From: CAZESH01 sp964514665 | GTDB taxonomy: Bacteria; Bacillota; Bacilli; Paenibacillales; KCTC-25726 | DNA length: 12,531 nucleotides | Direction of reading: 5' to 3' | Assembly: GCA_964514665.1 (NCBI GenBank) | Contig: CAZESH010000109.1 | Span: 1 to 12,531 of the forward strand | Shown: one piece after another, positions 1 to 5,741 of the stretch | Layout of the letters: each line of letters opens with the position of its first letter | Numbering within the stretch: position 1 is the stretch's first letter | The notes under the pieces: model-generated | Database searches by the model: none | The model's input: only the letters and a program-made list of their open reading frames with translations | Told to the model about the DNA's origin: nothing | Made by a program: the position numbers and the translations under genes

Positions 1-630
1 ATTTATGTGCTTGGGGATTTGTGCTATCGCGGCCCCGAACCGAAACGCTCGCTTGAGCTGGTTCGATCGTCGGGTGCGGAGGTTTTGAAAGGAAACGCGG
101 ATGAATGGGTCGTGCGCGGCGTCCGCCAGGGGGAAGTTCCCGACCAGGCATTGGAAATGATGAATCGGGAGCGGGAATGGACGGTTGCGCAGCTGGACCA
201 AGCGGATTTGGATTATTTAAGTGAACTGCCGGCGGAAATTCGGCTCGAAGCGGAAGGGAAGGCCATCAGCCTGTTCCATGCAACGCCGGACAGCTTGTTT
301 GATGTCGTTCCGCCGTATGCGGACGATGCCGTGATCCGTTCAAAGCTGATGCATGCGGCGGATGCACGGCTGTATGCATATGGGCACATCCATAAAGCTT
401 ACATTCGCTATGTCGACGGCCGGACGGTGATCAATACCGGCAGCGTGGGATTGCCCTTTGACGGTTTGGCCTTGGCTTCATATGCCATCGTCGAGATAAC
501 GGGCGGGGCCATCCGCACTTCCATCGAGCGGGTGAGCTATCCGCTGGAGAAGACCGCCGAGCTGTACCATCAAGTCGATTATCCTAATAGGGACATGATG
601 ATCAGGGTGCTTACCAGCGCCAGCCTTTAA
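1..630 (+). CDS. Metallophosphoesterase, calcineurin-like (5' end outside the window)
   Basis: A member of the calcineurin-like phosphoesterase superfamily (YfcE/MJ0936-type), a metal-dependent hydrolase of phosphate esters; the physiological substrate cannot be told from sequence. The frame is open from base 1 and reads straight into the motif GDLCYRGP, so the N-terminal D-x-H metal motif lies upstream and the gene is cut by the window edge. A GTG at base 7 is inside the conserved motif and is not the start. Counting codons from base 1, the later motifs follow in the family order: GNADEW (about 31-36), FHATPDS (about 92-98, supplying a metal-binding His), YGHIH (about 127-131, the usual GHxH motif) and INTGSVGLPFDG (about 144-155). 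The 209 visible codons plus a missing N-terminus of about 30 residues fit the usual 230-250 residues. No signal peptide can be judged. Family certain, substrate unknown. Confidence 0.88.
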   Translation: MYVLGDLCYRGPEPKRSLELVRSSGAEVLKGNADEWVVRGVRQGEVPDQALEMMNREREWTVAQLDQADLDYLSELPAEIRLEAEGKAISLFHATPDSLFDVVPPYADDAVIRSKLMHAADARLYAYGHIHKAYIRYVDGRTVINTGSVGLPFDGLALASYAIVEITGGAIRTSIERVSYPLEKTAELYHQVDYPNRDMMIRVLTSASL

Positions 631-683
631 TCGGGAACCCTCAAGCGGATAGCGGCATATATTGCTTTCAGGAGCAGGTCAAC

Positions 684-709
684 CTTGCAGTGTTTCCTTC
701 ATCGGTTAC
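684..709. repeat. 26-bp direct repeat, copy 1
   Basis: The core GTGTTTCCTTCATCGGTTAC (690-709) recurs exactly at 855-874. With six more bases on the 5' side the copies are 26 bp long with one mismatch. This copy lies in the gene-free gap between the phosphoesterase gene and the first small gene. Confidence 0.85.
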
Positions 710-742
710 TCGTCTCGCAAGAAGGTTGCTCCTCTATGTATA

Positions 743-777
743 AGAAGAAGTCTGCCTCCCACGGGCAGACTTCTTCT
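743..777. terminator. Strong hairpin, probable bidirectional terminator
   Basis: A perfect 14-bp inverted repeat (AGAAGAAGTCTGCC at 743-756 and its complement at 764-777) around a 7-base loop. It lies between the plus-strand phosphoesterase gene and the minus-strand small gene, which converge here. The descending arm is T-rich on both strands (ACTTCTTCT), but neither side has a clean T-run after the stem, so termination is inferred from position and stem strength. The rest of 631-870 contains only the repeat copies and no gene that I can support. Confidence 0.6.
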
Positions 778-848
778 GGCTTTGCGGCGATTTCAGGAGT
801 TTCGTCGGCATATGCGGCGGTGCCTTGCGGTGTTTTCTTGGAAGCTTG

Positions 849-874
849 CTTGCTGTGTTTCCTTCATCGGTTAC
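849..874. repeat. 26-bp direct repeat, copy 2
   Basis: Second copy of the repeat at 684-709, with one mismatch over 26 bp. Its end overlaps the stop codon (871-873) of the minus-strand small gene, so the duplicated piece is the sequence just past that gene's 3' end. The copies are offset by 165 bp and bracket the hairpin at 743-777. Confidence 0.85.
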
Positions 875-1119
875 GGATTGACGGAATTGATGCGGTGCAG
901 CGGAACTCTGGTAAGGCCGGGAATGAACAGGCCGGTCAACAAGTTGATAACACCGTTGAACAATGCATTTCCGTTATTGTCAAGGCCGGCGTAAAGCGCG
1001 AGCCAAGCTCCGGCGATGCCTCCGCCATCATATTGAATAACTACGATGGAACCGGGGGATTTTTGCAAGAGAGCCCGAGCTGCGGAATTCAAGAAATGGT
1101 AAGGGTAAGGGAATGCCAT
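871..1119 (-). CDS. Small glycine-rich hydrophobic protein, unknown function
   Basis: An 82-residue protein that I do not recognise. The start is the ATG at 1119-1117: AAAAAGGAGGTGG lies 5 to 8 bases before it, an excellent Shine-Dalgarno sequence, so the in-frame GTG at 1128 is part of the ribosome binding site. The N-terminus (MAFPYPYHFL) is aromatic and has no signal peptide. The middle (residues about 25-70) is hydrophobic and rich in Gly, Leu and Asn, for example IAGAWLALYAG and FNGVINLLTGLFIPGL, with few charges. The tail is RVPLHRINSVNP. The middle could sit in or on a membrane, but clear polar residues interrupt it. It follows the 1188-1523 gene on the same strand with a 68-bp gap containing its own AATAGAATATA box, so it is probably separately expressed. 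Reality of the gene is supported by the ribosome binding site and the shared box; function is open. Confidence 0.68.
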   Translation of the reverse strand: MAFPYPYHFLNSAARALLQKSPGSIVVIQYDGGGIAGAWLALYAGLDNNGNALFNGVINLLTGLFIPGLTRVPLHRINSVNP

Positions 1120-1147
1120 TTGAACCACCTCCTTTTTGAAAGGTTAC

Positions 1148-1158
1148 TATATTCTATT
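1148..1158 (-). promoter_or_regulatory. Shared upstream box AATAGAATATA (copy before the 871-1119 gene)
   Basis: Read on the minus strand, AATAGAATATA ends 14 bases before AGGAGG of the small gene at 871-1119. The identical 11-mer, with the same 14-base distance to AGGAGG, precedes the 1188-1523 gene. It could be a -10 element of an alternative sigma factor or a regulator site; no standard -35 is obvious. Confidence 0.5.
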
Positions 1159-1187
1159 TTTGGGACTTGCAGATGGCTTGGACCTCT

Positions 1188-1523
1188 TCACCGGTATTTT
1201 CGTTTGTTTTTGATAGATTGCAGCATGCGTCTGATTTCCGCTTTCATTTTCCGCTTGATTTTTGCTCGGACCGCTGCAGGCGCCGGAACGCCCTGCACGT
1301 TGCGGTATCTCTGAAATTCCGTTTGCAGCAAACTCTGGGAGTTTCCTAATAGATAGTTTTCTACGACTTGGAAGCCTTGTGTTCCAATCTGATCCAAGAC
1401 ACTGCGCGGAACAGTGAACAGCATTTGACCCATGGCAGTCCTGAGTGATTGATCTCCAGCAAACAAACGCTCGGCTCCGGGTATTGCGGTTAACGATCGG
1501 GTGCGAAGTTTACGCTTGGCCAT
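1188..1523 (-). CDS. Small basic protein, unknown function
   Basis: A 111-residue protein that I do not recognise. The start is ATG at 1523-1521, preceded by AAAGGAGGG with good spacing. Both ends are strongly basic: MAKRKLRTRS at the N-terminus and a Lys/Arg-rich tail from about residue 86 (AKIKRKMKAEIRRMLQ) ending in KNKRKYR. The middle (about 25-65) is neutral and moderately hydrophobic with a likely helix (SVLDQIGTQGFQVVENYLL). There are no cysteines, signal peptide or clear membrane segment. The charge pattern suggests binding to nucleic acid or another polyanion, but this is inference from composition only. It is upstream of the small gene at 871-1119 on the same strand and divergent from the small gene at 1696-1857. 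An AATAGAATATA box lies upstream. Confidence 0.7.
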   Translation of the reverse strand: MAKRKLRTRSLTAIPGAERLFAGDQSLRTAMGQMLFTVPRSVLDQIGTQGFQVVENYLLGNSQSLLQTEFQRYRNVQGVPAPAAVRAKIKRKMKAEIRRMLQSIKNKRKYR

Positions 1524-1551
1524 CTTGCATCCCTCCTTTCATTAGGATTGG

Positions 1552-1562
1552 TATATTCTATT
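1552..1562 (-). promoter_or_regulatory. Shared upstream box AATAGAATATA (copy before the 1188-1523 gene)
   Basis: On the minus strand this 11-mer is identical to the box at 1148-1158 and is also 14 bases before AGGAGG. The bases around it differ between the two genes, so the match is not simply a recent duplication of the whole leader. Confidence 0.5.
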
Positions 1563-1636
1563 CCCGCTAGAAAAAAAGGTCAGGGACAAGTGAGCAGCAT
1601 GACGAAAAATCAACGAATCTCTTGCTAGATTTGTCC

Positions 1637-1668
1637 AATAGAATAGCGGATCGATTGAATAGGATATA
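1637..1668 (+). promoter_or_regulatory. Shared upstream box before the 1696-1857 gene (two tandem versions)
   Basis: AATAGAATA at 1637-1645 and AATAGGATATA at 1658-1668 occur in tandem, starts 21 bp apart, upstream of the plus-strand small gene. The second ends 13 bases before AGGAGG, nearly the same distance as at the two minus-strand genes. The divergent region 1524-1695 therefore carries the box in both orientations. Confidence 0.45.
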
Positions 1669-1695
1669 GAAAATGAAAGGAAGGAGGTGGTTGGA

Positions 1696-1857
1696 ATGAA
1701 ATCTTCCAATAAGAAAACCGGGCGAATTCCCGGAAAATCGGCCGATCTCTTAAATTCAGTCTACAATAAACCGGCTTTTTCGAAGAAATTGGCCTCAGCC
1801 ATGAGCAATGGCAAAGTAAACGAGGTGAAGCAGATTTTAAAGAAATTCGGCTATTGA
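1696..1857 (+). CDS. Small basic protein of 53 residues, unknown function
   Basis: A 53-residue open frame starting at ATG 1696 and ending at TGA 1855-1857. It is preceded by AAGGAGGTGGTT, the same 12-base ribosome-binding sequence found before the 871-1119 gene, which strongly favours a real gene. The protein begins MKSSNKKTGRIPGKS and ends KVNEVKQILKKFGY; it is Lys-rich, has no cysteine, and residues about 16-53 could form two amphipathic helices. Small size, basic character and the shared upstream box resemble small spore or DNA-binding proteins, but I recognise no family and this is only a guess. A strong terminator follows at 1895-1930, so it looks monocistronic. Confidence 0.68.
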   Translation: MKSSNKKTGRIPGKSADLLNSVYNKPAFSKKLASAMSNGKVNEVKQILKKFGY

Positions 1858-1894
1858 TCGCAGTGCGGAAGCAAGTCGGCTGCGAGCTGCAGCG

Positions 1895-1930
1895 AAGCCG
1901 TTGCTGAAATTTTTCAGCAGCGGCTTTTAT
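1895..1930 (+). terminator. Rho-independent terminator of the 53-residue gene
   Basis: AAGCCGTTGCTGA (1895-1907) pairs with TCAGCAGCGGCTT (1914-1926) through one G-T wobble, with a short A/T loop and a TTTTAT tail. It lies 37 bases after the stop at 1857. Confidence 0.85.
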
Positions 1931-1966
1931 GCTTAAATGGCCACAAAATAGTACTATATTTTAATT

Positions 1967-2036
1967 ATTAAATACGCATTAAAAGGAATTATTAAATATA
2001 TAATGCATATTAAATAAAAATATGATACATTAAATA
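1967..2036. repeat. Four ATTAAATA direct repeats with CcpN-like sites, upstream of gap
   Basis: ATTAAATA occurs exactly four times, at 1967-1974, 1991-1998, 2009-2016 and 2029-2036 (24, 18 and 20 bp apart, about two helical turns), all in the same orientation within a nearly pure A/T leader. A TATAAT at 1999-2004 is a possible -10 without a good -35. TATGATACATT at 2021-2031 matches the CcpN consensus TRTGHYATAYW at 10 of 11 positions, and TATAATGCATA at 1999-2009 matches its complement at 9 of 11. In DNA this AT-rich such matches can arise by chance. Confidence 0.45.
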
Positions 2037-2071
2037 TAAAGTTAAAGCGTAGCATATTTGAGGGGGTCATC

Positions 2072-3106
2072 ATGAATAGGGGAGTCGGCATTAGCGGCAT
2101 GGGGAGAATCGGCAGGCTGCTGGTCAGAAAAATGATGGAGAAGGCAGGCAGTGTCAATCTGCGGGCAATCAACAGCATTTATCCTGCGGAAACGATTGCG
2201 CATTTGCTGAAGTATGACACGGTTCATGGAAGATGGAATGCGGATATTTCCGTCAGGGAGGGGCAATTGGTCATAAACGGACACAAACTTGATGTGGTGT
2301 ATGAAAGGGAACCGGAAAACATCCCTTGGTCTTCGCTTGGTGTGGATATCGCCATTGATGCAACCGGCAAATTCAACAATCGAACGGGTGCGAAAAAGCA
2401 CTTGGCGGCGGGGGCATCCACGGTGATTGTGACAGCGCCGGCAGAGCAAATGGATTTAACCGTCGTGATGGGCGTGAATGATCATTTGTATGACGCCTCC
2501 AAGCACTTTTTGCTGTCCGCAGCTTCCTGCACAACCAATTGTCTGGCGCCTGTCCTAAGCGTTTTGGATCGCGCGTATCAAGTGGAAAGCGGCTGGATGA
2601 CGACGATCCACTCCTTCACTTCGGACCAGAATCACCTCGACAATCCTCATAAGGATTTGCGCCGGGCGCGGGCATGCACGCAGTCGATCGTGCCGACCAC
2701 TACCGGTGTCGGGAAGGCCTTAAGCGATGTGCTTCCTCATTTGGCCACTCAAATCCAAGGCATCTCGCTCCGTGTTCCGACACAGGACGTTTCCTTGATC
2801 GATCTGACTGTCAAGGTCGGACGCGAAGTAAAGGTCCAGGAGGTCCGCAAGCTTTTTCAAACCGCAGCGGCGGGAGAATTTTCGGCATACTTGGATTATA
2901 CGGAAGAGCCGCTGGTCTCGATCGATTTTGTGGGCAACGGGAAATCCGCCATCATTGACGGACTTTCGGTCATGGCTTCGGAAAATTCCATTAAAATTCT
3001 GGCTTGGTATGACAATGAATGGGGTTATATTAGCCGGGTTGCCGAAATGGCCGCAATGGTATTGGAAAGGAAGGATGAATTGTGGAAAACCGCTCTGGTT
3101 CGTTGA
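2072..3106 (+). CDS. gapB: Glyceraldehyde-3-phosphate dehydrogenase, GapB-like
   Basis: A type I phosphorylating GAPDH of 344 residues, normal for the family (about 335-340). It interconverts glyceraldehyde 3-phosphate and 1,3-bisphosphoglycerate in the cytoplasm. The N-terminal nucleotide-binding motif reads GISGMGRIGR (residues 6-15), a variant of the usual GINGFGRIGR. The catalytic Cys153 is in SAASCTTNCLAP and the partner His180 is in TTIHSFTSDQ; the C-terminal WYDNEWGY motif is present. After the second strand the sequence reads AINSIY (32-37), where NAD-specific GapA enzymes have an Asp. This resembles Bacillus subtilis GapB and suggests use of NADP(H) in the gluconeogenic direction (inference). 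AGGGGG precedes the ATG. The 3' end overlaps the start of the SR1P gene, so the two form an operon. The gapB assignment rests on remembered similarity, so a generic gap paralogue remains possible. Confidence 0.87.
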   Translation: MNRGVGISGMGRIGRLLVRKMMEKAGSVNLRAINSIYPAETIAHLLKYDTVHGRWNADISVREGQLVINGHKLDVVYEREPENIPWSSLGVDIAIDATGKFNNRTGAKKHLAAGASTVIVTAPAEQMDLTVVMGVNDHLYDASKHFLLSAASCTTNCLAPVLSVLDRAYQVESGWMTTIHSFTSDQNHLDNPHKDLRRARACTQSIVPTTTGVGKALSDVLPHLATQIQGISLRVPTQDVSLIDLTVKVGREVKVQEVRKLFQTAAAGEFSAYLDYTEEPLVSIDFVGNGKSAIIDGLSVMASENSIKILAWYDNEWGYISRVAEMAAMVLERKDELWKTALVR

Positions 3107-3267
3107 CGTGGGGAACGGTCGTGTGCATGCATTGCAATGAAATCATCGAATGGTTTGACAGCGAAAAGGTGACGACTTATTACGGGGTTTGCAATTCTCC
3201 GTCCTGCGCAGAGGGCAAGTCTTCAGTGCGCAAGGGCAAGGTGAATGAAATGCGGGAGAAGAAGTGA
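3082..3267 (+). CDS. SR1P-family GapA-binding peptide
   Basis: A 61-residue protein matching the SR1P family (GapA-binding peptide SR1P). In Bacillus subtilis the 39-residue SR1P is encoded by the dual-function RNA SR1, binds GapA and stabilises gapA mRNA. The family core here is GTVVCMHCNEIIEWF, then a segment around EKVTTYYG, then CNSPSC. The four cysteines (15, 18, 37 and 42) form CxxC and CxxxxC pairs like a small metal-binding knuckle. I chose the GTG at 3082 because AAAGGAAGG lies 7 bases before it; this gives ten residues before the conserved GTVVC, where the B. subtilis peptide starts directly. A TTG at 3103 would fit the core better but has no ribosome binding site. A basic tail from about residue 46 (KSSVRKGKVNEMREKK) is also longer than in B. 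subtilis. It overlaps the gap gene by 25 bases, indicating coupled translation. Confidence 0.82.
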   Translation: MENRSGSLTWGTVVCMHCNEIIEWFDSEKVTTYYGVCNSPSCAEGKSSVRKGKVNEMREKK

Positions 3268-3279
3268 CAGTCCGGCAGC

Positions 3280-3313
3280 AAAAAAAAGAAGGCAGAGAGA
3301 CGATCTCTGCCTT
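3280..3313 (-). terminator. katG terminator, probably shared with the gap-SR1P operon
   Basis: A perfect 10-bp stem (AAGGCAGAGA at 3289-3298 with TCTCTGCCTT at 3304-3313) and a 5-base loop. On the minus strand the stem is followed by a run of eight T within bases 3287-3280, so it is a good terminator 21 bases after the katG stop. On the plus strand it lies 22 bases after the SR1P stop but is followed only by AGATTATTG, so it would be weaker there. Confidence 0.85.
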
Positions 3314-3333
3314 AGATTATTGTACAGCAGCCA

Positions 3334-5517
3334 TTATTTAAGGTCGAAACGGTCGGCATTCATTACCTTGACCCAGGCAGCTATGAATTCGCGCACAAAC
3401 TTCTCTTTGTTATCGTCTTGAGCATAAACTTCTGCCAGGGCCCGCAGCACTGAATTCGAACCGAACACGAGGTCAACCGCAGTCGCTGTACGCACGACTT
3501 CACCTGTCATGCGGTTGCGTCCATTATACATATTGTCGTCTACAGGCTCCCACACTACTCCCATGTCAAGCAGGTTGACAAAGAAGTCGTTCGTCAGTGT
3601 GCCTGCACGATCCGTGAATACGCCATGCTGTGTTCCGCCGAAGTTTGTGCCCAGAACACGCATGCCGCCAACAAGTGCAGTCATTTCAGGTGCAGTAAGA
3701 TTGAGCAGCTGCGCCTTGTCTACCAGGAGCTCTGCCGGACTTACACTATACTGCTTCTTCTGATAGTTGCGGAAGCCGTCAGAGATCGGCTCCAGCACTG
3801 CAAAGCTTTCTATGTCAGTTTGCTCTTGGGTTGCATCGCCGCGTCCAGGAGCAAAAGGAACCGTTACATCAAAGCCTGCATCTCGTGCAGCTTTTTCTAC
3901 TGCGGCACTGCCGCCTAGTACAATCAAATCCGCCAGGCTGACTTTCTTTTCCAGCTCATCTTGAATGGCTTCCAGTATAGTCAATACTTTTGCAAGTTGT
4001 TTTGGCTGATTCACTTCCCAATCCTTCTGAGGAGCAAGACGGATGCGGGCGCCATTGGCACCGCCGCGCATATCCGAGCCGCGGAAGGTGCTGGCTGAGG
4101 CCCAAGCCGTTGTTACCAACTCGCTGACTGTAAGTCCCGAGTCCAGGATCTTTGCTTTAAGCTCATCTATTTCTGTCTCGCTCAATTCATAATCAACAGC
4201 TGGTATAGGATCTTGCCAGATAAGCTCTTCTTCCGGAACTTCCGGGCCTAGGTATCTTGCACGAGGACCCATGTCGCGGTGTGTGAGTTTAAACCATGCG
4301 CGGGCAAAAGCATCTGCAAACTCATCCGGATTCTCGTGAAAACGGCGAGAAATCTTTTCGTATTGCGGATCCGTACGCAGTGCAATATCCGAGGTCATCA
4401 TCATGGTAGGAACGCGTTGGGAGGGATCTTCCGCATCCGGTGCAAGATCCTTCTCGGCAGGGTTTACAGCAAGCCACTGATAGGCGCCTGCCGGACTCTT
4501 GGTAAGCCACCATTCATAGCCAAAAAGCAGATCAAAGTAACCATTGTCCCACTTTATCGGATTGGCGGTCCAACTGCCTTCAATACCGCTGGTGATGGTG
4601 TCGCGGCCAATGCCTGTGCCGTGCGTGCTCAGCCAACCCAATCCCATTGCTTCAACAGGAGCGGCTTCCGGTTCTCGACCAACAAGAGCGGCATTTCCTG
4701 CGCCGTGCGCCTTGCCGAAGGTATGGCCGCCGGCAATGAGCGCAACGGTTTCTTCATCGTTCATTCCCATGCGGGCAAAGGTTTCGCGTATGTCGCGAGC
4801 GCTTGCAAGCGGGTCAGGTTTGCCGTTCGGCCCTTCCGGGTTGACATAAATAAGCCCCATTTGGACGGCAGCAAGCGGATTCTCAAGCTCGCGGTCGCCG
4901 GTGTATCGATTGTCTCCCAGCCATTCAGTTTCAACACCCCAGTAGATGTCTTCTTCCGGATGCCATACGTCCGGGCGTCCTCCACCAAAACCGAATGTCT
5001 TTCCGCCCATGGATTCGATAGCAGCATTACCTGCCAGAATGAGCAAGTCGGCCCAAGAGATCTTGTTGCCATACTTTTTCTTGATTGGCCATAGCAGTCG
5101 CCGGGCTTTGTCAAGGTTGGCGTTGTCTGGCCAGCTGTTAAGCGGGGCAAATCGCTGTGTGCCGGTTCCGGCACCGCCACGGCCGTCTCCTGTACGATAA
5201 GTGCCAGCGGAGTGCCAAGCCATCCGGATAAAGAACGGGCCATAATGTCCATAGTCTGCAGGCCACCAATCTTGACTGGATGTCATTAGATCGTAAAGAT
5301 CCTGCTTAAGCGCATGATATTCCAGCTTTTTAAATTCTTCTGCATAATCAAAGTCTTCTCCCATGGGGTTGGATTTTCGGTCGTGCTGATGCAGAATATT
5401 CAAGTTCAACTGGTTGGGCCACCAGTCTCGGTTTGACGTGCCGCCAGATTTGTGGCTAGTGGCGCCGCCGTGCATTACCGGGCACTTTCCGGTGTTGGCA
5501 GTTTCTTTAGCGTCCAT
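3334..5517 (-). CDS. katG: Catalase-peroxidase KatG
   Basis: A bifunctional haem enzyme of 727 residues (family about 720-750) that breaks down hydrogen peroxide and also has peroxidase activity. The distal-side residues are visible in FFIRMAWHSAGTYR: Arg98, Trp101 and His102. The Met-Tyr-Trp crosslink typical of KatG can form from Trp101, Tyr224 (in GLIYVNPEGP) and Met250 (in ARMGMNDE). The proximal haem ligand is His265 in AGGHTFGKAHG, with Trp316 in EGSWTANP. The C-terminal half is the usual degenerate second peroxidase domain (from about residue 430) and appears complete. There is no signal peptide, so it is cytoplasmic. Start ATG at 5517, preceded by AAAGGGG. It is divergent from the perR-like gene, and a PerR box lies 28-42 bases before the start, indicating peroxide-inducible repression by PerR. 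It ends at its own terminator. Confidence 0.97.
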   Translation of the reverse strand: MDAKETANTGKCPVMHGGATSHKSGGTSNRDWWPNQLNLNILHQHDRKSNPMGEDFDYAEEFKKLEYHALKQDLYDLMTSSQDWWPADYGHYGPFFIRMAWHSAGTYRTGDGRGGAGTGTQRFAPLNSWPDNANLDKARRLLWPIKKKYGNKISWADLLILAGNAAIESMGGKTFGFGGGRPDVWHPEEDIYWGVETEWLGDNRYTGDRELENPLAAVQMGLIYVNPEGPNGKPDPLASARDIRETFARMGMNDEETVALIAGGHTFGKAHGAGNAALVGREPEAAPVEAMGLGWLSTHGTGIGRDTITSGIEGSWTANPIKWDNGYFDLLFGYEWWLTKSPAGAYQWLAVNPAEKDLAPDAEDPSQRVPTMMMTSDIALRTDPQYEKISRRFHENPDEFADAFARAWFKLTHRDMGPRARYLGPEVPEEELIWQDPIPAVDYELSETEIDELKAKILDSGLTVSELVTTAWASASTFRGSDMRGGANGARIRLAPQKDWEVNQPKQLAKVLTILEAIQDELEKKVSLADLIVLGGSAAVEKAARDAGFDVTVPFAPGRGDATQEQTDIESFAVLEPISDGFRNYQKKQYSVSPAELLVDKAQLLNLTAPEMTALVGGMRVLGTNFGGTQHGVFTDRAGTLTNDFFVNLLDMGVVWEPVDDNMYNGRNRMTGEVVRTATAVDLVFGSNSVLRALAEVYAQDDNKEKFVREFIAAWVKVMNADRFDLK

Positions 5518-5544
5518 TTGTTTTTCCCCTTTCAGTTTTTATAA

Positions 5545-5559
5545 TTATAATAATTATTA
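5545..5559. promoter_or_regulatory. PerR box of katG
   Basis: TTATAATAATTATTA matches the 7-1-7 PerR consensus TTATAATNATTATAA at 13 of the 14 defined positions. It lies in the AT-rich stretch before katG and overlaps TATAAT-like sequences on the minus strand that may be its -10 region. With a PerR-type gene adjacent, repression of katG by PerR is the simple reading. Confidence 0.75.
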
Positions 5560-5664
5560 TATAATAACAATAACAAATAATTTCTTAAATTTAAAGAATA
5601 AATTTTACGACTCACACCATGTTAAAACCCGTGAGATGACGGGCAAATCTTCTTTTGAACTTTA

Positions 5665-5693
5665 TTGAAATTCATATTCATTTAGTGTATTAT
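5665..5693 (+). promoter_or_regulatory. Sigma-A promoter of the perR-like gene
   Basis: TTGAAA (5665-5670) and TATTAT (5688-5693) are separated by exactly 17 bases, a near-consensus vegetative promoter about 50 bases before the perR start. The imperfect dyad TTATTAAGAATTAAA at 5690-5704 overlaps the expected transcription start but matches the PerR box at only 9 of 14 positions, so autoregulation is possible but weakly supported. Confidence 0.65.
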
Positions 5694-5741
5694 TAAGAAT
5701 TAAATTTTGTTTGGAGATTTAGAATTGGAGGTCAGGAACCC

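Noticed and set aside
671..732. Imperfect hairpin GGAGCA...TGCTCC with AACCTT/AAGGTT inside, considered as a small RNA
   Set aside because: The pairing is broken by unequal bulges, and no promoter or T-run goes with it.
685..1314. Open frame of 209 codons on the plus strand across the small-gene region
   Set aside because: It starts with TTG without a ribosome binding site, runs antisense through two small genes that have strong ribosome binding sites, overlaps the hairpin, and its product is Cys/Leu/Arg-rich nonsense-like sequence.
3103..3267. TTG at 3103 as the start of the SR1P peptide
   Set aside because: It would place the start near the conserved GTVVC core but has no Shine-Dalgarno sequence, while the GTG at 3082 has AAAGGAAGG at good spacing.
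4279..5094. Open frame of 271 codons antisense to katG
   Set aside because: It lies wholly within the conserved katG coding sequence on the other strand and shows no recognisable motif; it is a shadow of katG codon use.
5690..5704. Second PerR box before perR
   Set aside because: Only 9 of 14 consensus positions match in a very AT-rich context, so it is mentioned but not annotated as a site.
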